A stretch of 8,464 nt of DNA from Chloroflexota bacterium (GTDB taxonomy: Bacteria > Chloroflexota > Anaerolineae > 4572-78), in NCBI GenBank assembly GCA_024278725.1, contig JAJRSQ010000467.1, positions 1-8,464 on the forward strand, in the 5' to 3' direction. The translations under genes and the position numbers were made by a program. This document shows, one piece after another, positions 1 through 5,017 of this stretch (position 1 is the first letter of the stretch; the number at the start of each line of letters is the position of its first letter). Below the pieces are notes generated by a model, which worked only from the letters and a program-made list of their open reading frames with translations, made no database searches and had not been told where the DNA came from.

Positions 1-1824
1 CAAGGGTTCCTCAAATGCGCTCAACACCATCAGCGTCCCCCGCGAATCCCACGGGGCGGGCAAAACTTGGATGTAGCCGGAACTGTATTCGATGGATGCG
101 GGCAACGGTTCCAAAATTTCCTGATTGGCTGTTTGCCCGGTTTCCGGGGAAACGATGAGATGTTGCGGCAGCGCGGAATCATATCGCGCCAGCAGGGCAT
201 TGGTTTCCGGCGCACCAATGGCGATGACATGACTGTCGGGCGCGTCGGCGGGATTGAATGCGTCGGCGGTGGTGGCGCGGGGGCGCAAACCGTCCACCGA
301 GACATACGTGCCCAGTTTGGCGGCGGTGCGCACCAGCGCGGTCAATTCGGCAGGGGTGGGTTGCGTCGCCAGCACGAAAATATCCGCGCTCAAATCTTCC
401 GGGGTCACCAGCGGCGAAGGGAGATAGCGCAGTTCCAGCGGCGGCGCGCTGTTGACGTGCGCCAAATTCACCACCGATTTTTCCGCCGAAACGGTCGCCC
501 ATGCTTCCTGCAAATAGCGGAAATTGCAATCTTCTTTTTGCACGTGCAAATCGAAGGAGAGATGAAGCCAATTTCGCCCCGGATGAATCTGGCGCGGCGA
601 AAGTTGAATCACCAGCCGCCCGTTGGTGTCGTTTCGTTTGGTCAGCGCCACATCCGACACTTTGAAGCCGTTGATGAAAGCGCTCATTTTCGATGTGGTT
701 GCGTCCAACCGCACCGAAGCGTGGCTGAAGCGCACCTCAATGGATGCGTCGCTGGTCGGTTTCCAGTTGTAGGGAATATCAATCGGGAAATAGATGTCAT
801 GCGTGCCGATGCCCCGCACCCGGCGGTCGGAGAAGCCCAATTCCGCGAAGGTGGCGCGCGCAGTGCGCGCGGGGGTCGGGCGGGGCGAAACGGTCATCGG
901 CGCAACGGTGTCGCCGGAAAAATTTGCCCACGCCGATGCCGTCGCCAGCATTTCACCGGCTTGGCGCAATGCCGCGTCGGTGGCGCCGGAGACCGTCAAC
1001 AGCAGCCGGTTGGCGTTGTAGGGAGAGGTCGCGGCGGTGATGCCGGGGGCGGCGTTTTGCGCCAGCGGGTTGCGCTCGGCGCTGCCAATGGCGAGCAGAT
1101 GGTTGTTCACCGTGTCGGCAGTATCGAGTTGGCTCACCGTGACCGCTTGCAGGGGCGGTTGTTCCCACGCGGCGGCTTGCCCCAGCGCGGCGGCAATCGC
1201 GGCGGCGGCGGTCAATTCGGTGGATGAGGGCGCATCGGGGAGGACGAATAGCACCTGCGGGCTGTCTGCCAGCGGGGTCAACGTGGTGAAGGGGCGGGGA
1301 TACTGCCCCAAATCGGCGGAAATGGGTTCGTCCACCGTTTCCAATGCCAAAAAACTGGCGGAATAGATTTTCGTCCACAAGCGGCTGTCGCCCACATCGC
1401 CGCAGCCTTTGGTGCGCAACCGTTGATTCAGGCGGAAGGTGAGGGTATTTTCGCCGGGGATGAAGGCTTCGGCGGGCAGGGTGATGGGGATGATGTTGCG
1501 GTCGGCGTTTTCCGGCGAAAGGATGATGTTCGCCACCGGTTCGGCGTTCAAAACGATGGTCAGGTCGGAGGTGGCGGGCAGCAGTTTTTTCCCGTGCGAA
1601 AATTCCAGATTCAGCGTTGCCCGTTCAATTTTTCGCCCGGCGGGCAGGCTGAACGACACGGACGATTGGTCGTAAATGGTTTTGAGGGTGAGCGTTCTTT
1701 CCCCCAATTCTTTGAAGGTGATGTTGGCTTGCACGCGATTTTCCGGCGCGGCGGGGTCGTCGGCGCGCGCGGTGGCGGGCATCAGCAATGTGAGCAATAT
1801 CAGCAAAAAAAGACGGTAACGCAT
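1..1824 (-). CDS. bcsB: BcsB-family cellulose synthase extracytoplasmic subunit (C-terminus beyond window edge)
   Basis: The frame is open from ATG at 1824 to base 1 without a stop (608 codons), so the end of the gene lies outside the window. Residues 1-21 are a signal peptide (RYR, a Leu/Ile-rich core, cleavage after ATARA). The rest shows the alternating plan of BcsB: a beta-rich carbohydrate-binding module at about 32-165, a flavodoxin-like alpha/beta domain at about 186-300, a second carbohydrate-binding module at about 322-455, and a second flavodoxin-like domain from about 470. The two halves are clearly duplicated (FSH at 75-77 and 366-368; PGEN at 123-126 and PGRN at 415-418). The only two visible cysteines, Cys141 and Cys433, sit at equivalent positions, each followed by a Trp (150, 442). 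In known systems BcsB sits outside the membrane, holds BcsA through a C-terminal membrane helix and guides the nascent glucan; that helix would be beyond the edge here. An AGGA Shine-Dalgarno lies 7 bases before ATG. The polymer made is not determinable from this subunit alone. Confidence 0.87.
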   Translation of the reverse strand, partial: MRYRLFLLILLTLLMPATARADDPAAPENRVQANITFKELGERTLTLKTIYDQSSVSFSLPAGRKIERATLNLEFSHGKKLLPATSDLTIVLNAEPVANIILSPENADRNIIPITLPAEAFIPGENTLTFRLNQRLRTKGCGDVGDSRLWTKIYSASFLALETVDEPISADLGQYPRPFTTLTPLADSPQVLFVLPDAPSSTELTAAAAIAAALGQAAAWEQPPLQAVTVSQLDTADTVNNHLLAIGSAERNPLAQNAAPGITAATSPYNANRLLLTVSGATDAALRQAGEMLATASAWANFSGDTVAPMTVSPRPTPARTARATFAELGFSDRRVRGIGTHDIYFPIDIPYNWKPTSDASIEVRFSHASVRLDATTSKMSAFINGFKVSDVALTKRNDTNGRLVIQLSPRQIHPGRNWLHLSFDLHVQKEDCNFRYLQEAWATVSAEKSVVNLAHVNSAPPLELRYLPSPLVTPEDLSADIFVLATQPTPAELTALVRTAAKLGTYVSVDGLRPRATTADAFNPADAPDSHVIAIGAPETNALLARYDSALPQHLIVSPETGQTANQEILEPLPASIEYSSGYIQVLPAPWDSRGTLMVLSAFEEPL

Positions 1825-1840
1825 AAAAGATTCCTTTTAT
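1823..1840 (-). promoter_or_regulatory. bcsB ribosome binding site inside a small inverted repeat
   Basis: On the minus strand a perfect 7-bp inverted repeat (ATAAAAG and CTTTTAT, 4-base loop GAAT) contains the AGGA Shine-Dalgarno (1832-1835), and its right arm includes the first two bases of the ATG start codon. In mRNA this weak A/U-rich hairpin could partly mask the ribosome binding site. The pairing is visible; any regulatory effect is inference, and the stem has only one G-C pair. Confidence 0.35.
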
Positions 1841-1851
1841 CCCCCGCCGTT

Positions 1852-1907
1852 GTAGGGGCGACCCTTGTGGTCGCCCAAATTTGGGCGGGGATAAGCCCCG
1901 CCCCTAC
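1852..1907. repeat. 56-base two-hairpin palindromic element, REP/BIME-like
   Basis: The element divides without remainder into five parts: GTAG (1852-1855); an 8-bp stem GGGCGACC (1856-1863) and GGTCGCCC (1869-1876) around a 5-base loop; AAATTT (1877-1882); an 8-bp stem GGGCGGGG (1883-1890) and CCCCGCCC (1896-1903) around a 5-base loop; and CTAC (1904-1907), which pairs with GTAG. Read from each end it is GTAG followed by a hairpin beginning GGGCG, i.e. two related units in inverted orientation. GTAG at the hairpin foot is the recognition mark of REP elements mobilised by RAYT (Y1-type) transposases. It fills most of the 105-base spacer between the TPR gene and bcsB. There is no T-run after either stem, so it is not a standard intrinsic terminator. 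A different fold (central 16-base palindrome 1872-1887, or 9-bp end-to-end pairing) is also possible. Confidence 0.75.
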
Positions 1908-1929
1908 GAATCTCGGCGAGGATGTTTCA

Positions 1930-4923
1930 TCATAATTTCTTCAGTACCCGCGCGGCGCGGGTGGCGGCGCGAGACCCCGGCGCGACTTCCAGCACGCGCT
2001 GTAAATCGGCTTTGGCGGCGGTGAACTGCCCCAATCGCCGGTACGCCAGCCCACGATAATAGAGCGCCCAGCCGTTGGTCGGCGAAAGTTGAATCGCGGC
2101 GGAGAAACTTTGCACCGCGTCGGCATAGGCGTTGGTTTTGTACTGTGTCAGTCCCAAATAATAGCCGGCGCCGCTGTGGGCGGGGTCGAGCGTTCGCACG
2201 CGGGCGAAATCGGCGGCGGCGGCGGCGAAATCGGCACGGGCATAATAGGCGCGTCCGCGGGTGTACAAAATGGTCGTATCGTTCGGCGCAAGTTCCAGCG
2301 CGCGGTTGAAATCCTGAATGGCGGCGGGCAAATCGCCCTCGTCGCGGATGAGCAGCCCGCGATAAAAATAGACGCGAGCGTCATTCGGGCGGAGCTTGAT
2401 TGCCAAGTCCAAATCGGCGCGGGCGAGTTGCACCTGTCCCGCTTTGTAGCGCGCCAATCCGCGCTGGCGATAGGCGGCGGTCGATGCGCCGTCCTGTTTC
2501 AGCGCGTCGGTGAAATAATCGGCGGCGCGGGCGTATTTTTTCAAATGATAAGCGCTCAATCCGGCATAATAGAATCCGTTTGCCGTGCGGTATCCGTCCG
2601 CAATCGCGGTGGAAATATCATCCAGAGCGGCTTGATAATCGCCCTGCCGATAGTATGCCAGCCCGCGCTGATAGCGTTGGGCGGGGGTGGGCGGCGCAGC
2701 TTCAAAGGCGAGCGTCATCGCCTGCGCGGCTCGCTCGTAATCGCCCTGCCGGTATGCTGCCAGCCCCAGCGTGTACGCCGAGGCAATCCCGCTCCCCAAT
2801 TGTCGGGCGGTCTCCAAATCGGCGGTGGCGGCAGCGTAATCGCCCTGCCGGTACGAAATCAGCCCGCGCTGGCGATACGCACTGCCGAAATCGGGCGCGA
2901 GGGCGATGGCGCGGTTGAAATCTGCCCGCGCCGAGGCGGTATCATCCAGATGGAACGCCGTCAGCCCCCGATAATAATAGCCGTTGGCGGTGTCCAGCCC
3001 GGCGGCGATGGCGGCATCAAAATCCGCCCGCGCCGATTCATAATCGCCCAACTGATAAAACGCCAGCCCACGCTGATACCGCTGCGAGGGGGTGGGCGCG
3101 ACCTGCTCAAAGGCGACGCTCATATTTTCCACCGCCTGCCGGTATTCCTGAGCGTGATACTGCACCAGCCCCAGCGCATATTCGGCGGGCGCATCGGCGG
3201 AGAGATTTGCGGCAACGGCGAAATCTTCCTGCGCCAAATTGAGCTGTCCCAGCCGGTATTCCGCCAGCCCGCGCTGGCGATACGCCCCGCTCATATCGGG
3301 CGAAAGTTCAATTGCGCGGCTGAAATCCACCACCGCGCGCGGAAAGTTGTCCAGATGGTACGCCGCCAGCCCGTGATAATAAAAGGCATTTGCCGATTCA
3401 TATCCGGCATTGATGGCGGCTTCAATGTCCGCCAGCGCCGATTCAAAATCGCCGTTGCGATAAAACGCCAACCCGCGCTGATACTGCCGGGCGGCGGTGG
3501 GCGCGGACGCCTCAAACGCGGCGGTCATCTCGGCGATGGCTAACGGATAATTGCCCAGCCGGTACGCGACCAGCCCCAGCGGGTACGCCACCGCATCCCC
3601 CGCGCCGAGCGCGCGCGCCTGCTCAAAATCGGCGCGGGCGGCGGTATAGTCGCCCTGCCGGTATTCCGCCCATCCGCGCTGGCGGTACGCATTGGTGAAG
3701 TTTTCGGCGCGGGCAATTGCTGCGCTGAAATTATCTGCGGCGGCGGCATAATTTTGCCGGTGATACTGCGCCAGCCCGCGATAATAATAGCCGTTGGCAG
3801 TGTCCAGCCCGTCGGCAATGGCGGCGTCAAAATCTTTTTGGGCGGATGGAAAATCGCCGGCGCGATAAAACGCCAATCCCCGTTGGTATTGCCGGGCGGG
3901 GGTCGGCGGGGTGAGCAAAAAAGCGGCATCCATCGCGGCGATGGCTTCCGCATAATTGCCGCGCCGGTAGTGCGCCAGCCCCTGCCAATATCGGGCGGAG
4001 GCATCGTTGGGGTTCAGCGTCAGGGCTTGCCGGAAATCATCCAGCGCGGAAACGTAATCGCCCTGCGCGTAAAAAACCTTGCCCCGTTCGCGCCAAATCT
4101 TGGCATCGGCGGGCGAAAGTTCCAGCGCGCGGCTGAAATCATCCAACGCGCGCGGAAAATCGTTTTGCGCGGCAAAGAGCGCGCCACGGGTGACATACCC
4201 GGCGGCATCGGTGGGGTTTTGCGACAGCACCGCGTCCAAATCGGCTTGCGCCAACGCGAGGTCTCCCTGCGCCTGATACGCGGCGGCGCGCCGGGAATAG
4301 GCGGCGGTATATTGCGGATTGCGTTCAATCACGGCGGAAAAATCGGCGATGGCGGCGGCAGTTTGTCCCAGCTTCAGATACGCCAGCCCGCGATTGTAAA
4401 ATCCGCGTTGGGTGCGGCTGTTGGCGCGGATGCCTCGGCTGAAATCGGCGATGGCGGATTCATAATCGCCCTGTTTGTAAAAAGTCAGCCCCCGGTCAAT
4501 GAATGCGCCGGAGCGGAAGGGGGACAGGGCGACGGCTTGAGTCAGACTTTCCCGCGCCGATTCATAATCCCCCAGTTTGAGTTGGGCGCGTCCCAACCCC
4601 GCCCACGCCGATGCGTCATCGGCATTGAGGGCGATGGCTTGCCGGAAATCATCCAGCGCGGCGGCGAAGTTGTTTTGGTTCAGTCGCGCCCAGCCGCGCC
4701 CGGCGAAGGGTTCGGCGTGGTTTTGGTTTTGCGCCAGCCCCGCCGAGAATGCCGTTTCCGCCGCCGCCCAGTCGCTTTTTCGGGCAGCGGCGTAGCCGTC
4801 GGCGAAAAAGGATTGCGCGCTGGGGGAAGTCGGTGTGCCGGTTGTGCCGCACGCCGCCAGCGTCCACGCCAGCAGTAGCGTCGCCAGAAATTTTATTTTT
4901 AACCCGCGTTGTAAAAATGCCAT
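1930..4923 (-). CDS. Large TPR-repeat lipoprotein (about 28 tetratricopeptide repeats)
   Basis: This 997-residue protein begins with a lipoprotein signal peptide: basic residues (R6, K9, K11), hydrophobic core 12-22, and lipobox LAAC with Cys25 as the lipidated residue. A short Thr/Ser/Pro-rich linker (26-37) follows, then TPR units from 38 to 985, nearly all 34 residues long with some of 33, and a basic tail (986-997, ending KKL). Typical units carry the TPR pattern, e.g. YRQRGLA, YRxGDY and ADFxxAI. Residues 309-848 form four copies of a four-TPR block. TPR solenoids bind protein partners, and the lipid anchor places this one on the outer face of the membrane. Next to a BcsB protein it could act like the TPR part of BcsC or AlgK, which organise polysaccharide synthesis and export; that role is inferred from context only. 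There is no beta-barrel domain. The start is supported by the signal peptide and a GAGG motif 4 bases before ATG, a short spacing. Confidence 0.9.
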   Translation of the reverse strand: MAFLQRGLKIKFLATLLLAWTLAACGTTGTPTSPSAQSFFADGYAAARKSDWAAAETAFSAGLAQNQNHAEPFAGRGWARLNQNNFAAALDDFRQAIALNADDASAWAGLGRAQLKLGDYESARESLTQAVALSPFRSGAFIDRGLTFYKQGDYESAIADFSRGIRANSRTQRGFYNRGLAYLKLGQTAAAIADFSAVIERNPQYTAAYSRRAAAYQAQGDLALAQADLDAVLSQNPTDAAGYVTRGALFAAQNDFPRALDDFSRALELSPADAKIWRERGKVFYAQGDYVSALDDFRQALTLNPNDASARYWQGLAHYRRGNYAEAIAAMDAAFLLTPPTPARQYQRGLAFYRAGDFPSAQKDFDAAIADGLDTANGYYYRGLAQYHRQNYAAAADNFSAAIARAENFTNAYRQRGWAEYRQGDYTAARADFEQARALGAGDAVAYPLGLVAYRLGNYPLAIAEMTAAFEASAPTAARQYQRGLAFYRNGDFESALADIEAAINAGYESANAFYYHGLAAYHLDNFPRAVVDFSRAIELSPDMSGAYRQRGLAEYRLGQLNLAQEDFAVAANLSADAPAEYALGLVQYHAQEYRQAVENMSVAFEQVAPTPSQRYQRGLAFYQLGDYESARADFDAAIAAGLDTANGYYYRGLTAFHLDDTASARADFNRAIALAPDFGSAYRQRGLISYRQGDYAAATADLETARQLGSGIASAYTLGLAAYRQGDYERAAQAMTLAFEAAPPTPAQRYQRGLAYYRQGDYQAALDDISTAIADGYRTANGFYYAGLSAYHLKKYARAADYFTDALKQDGASTAAYRQRGLARYKAGQVQLARADLDLAIKLRPNDARVYFYRGLLIRDEGDLPAAIQDFNRALELAPNDTTILYTRGRAYYARADFAAAAADFARVRTLDPAHSGAGYYLGLTQYKTNAYADAVQSFSAAIQLSPTNGWALYYRGLAYRRLGQFTAAKADLQRVLEVAPGSRAATRAARVLKKL
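2380..3999 (-). repeat. Four tandem copies of a 405-bp (four-TPR) block within the lipoprotein gene
   Basis: An equivalent site in each copy (codons for YQR of the QRYQRG/RQYQRG motif) falls at 2666, 3071, 3476 and 3881 on the + strand, a spacing of exactly 405 bases each time (135 residues: three 34-residue TPRs and one of 33). Each block runs in the same order: a unit with GL..Y and an AM/EM..AF helix ending in a Pro/Thr segment, a unit starting RQYQRGLAFYR or similar, a unit starting NGYYYRGL or similar, and a unit starting AYRQRG. TPRs before residue 309 and after 848 do not follow this four-step pattern. This indicates duplication of a four-TPR segment after the basic TPR array existed. 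Confidence 0.88.
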
Positions 4924-4966
4924 ACAGCCTCGTCAAACGAAAAAGATAGTTTTGAAAGGGTCTTTC

Positions 4967-4994
4967 GTAGGGGCGGCTCGCGAGCCGCCCCTGC
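4967..4994 (+). repeat. GTAG-flanked perfect palindrome, REP-like, same family as 1852-1907
   Basis: GTAG at 4967-4970 is followed by arms GGGCGGCTCG (4971-4980) and CGAGCCGCCC (4981-4990), which abut with no spacer, and then CTGC (4991-4994), one base off from CTAC. From 4969 to 4992 the sequence is a perfect 24-base palindrome. It shares the GTAGGGGCG end with the element at 1852-1907 and lies in the 94-base spacer between the propeller gene and the TPR gene. No T-run follows on either strand, so it is more likely a dispersed repeat than an intrinsic terminator, although the hairpin could still affect mRNA stability. Confidence 0.7.
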
Positions 4995-5017
4995 CTGTCA
5001 AAACAGAGTAAAACAGT

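Noticed and set aside
67..1227. Long plus-strand open frame (386 codons) across bcsB
   Set aside because: It is antisense to a signal-peptide-bearing, domain-recognisable BcsB frame on the minus strand; its translation is low-complexity and rich in Gly/Arg/His, typical of a mirror frame in GC-biased DNA.
1852..1907. Intrinsic terminator between the TPR gene and bcsB
   Set aside because: The stems are strong, but neither strand has a T-run after them, and the GTAG/CTAC ends fit a dispersed repeat better.
2380..3999. Assembly artefact as an explanation of the 405-bp repeats
   Set aside because: The copies have diverged in sequence and remain in frame with sensible TPR residues, so they are not a duplicated read or collapsed repeat.
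2089..4878. Two long plus-strand open frames (2089-3543 and 3754-4878) over the TPR gene
   Set aside because: Their periodic Arg/Gln/Ile/Gly-rich translations simply mirror the TPR codons on the other strand. No exported or known domain was recognisable.
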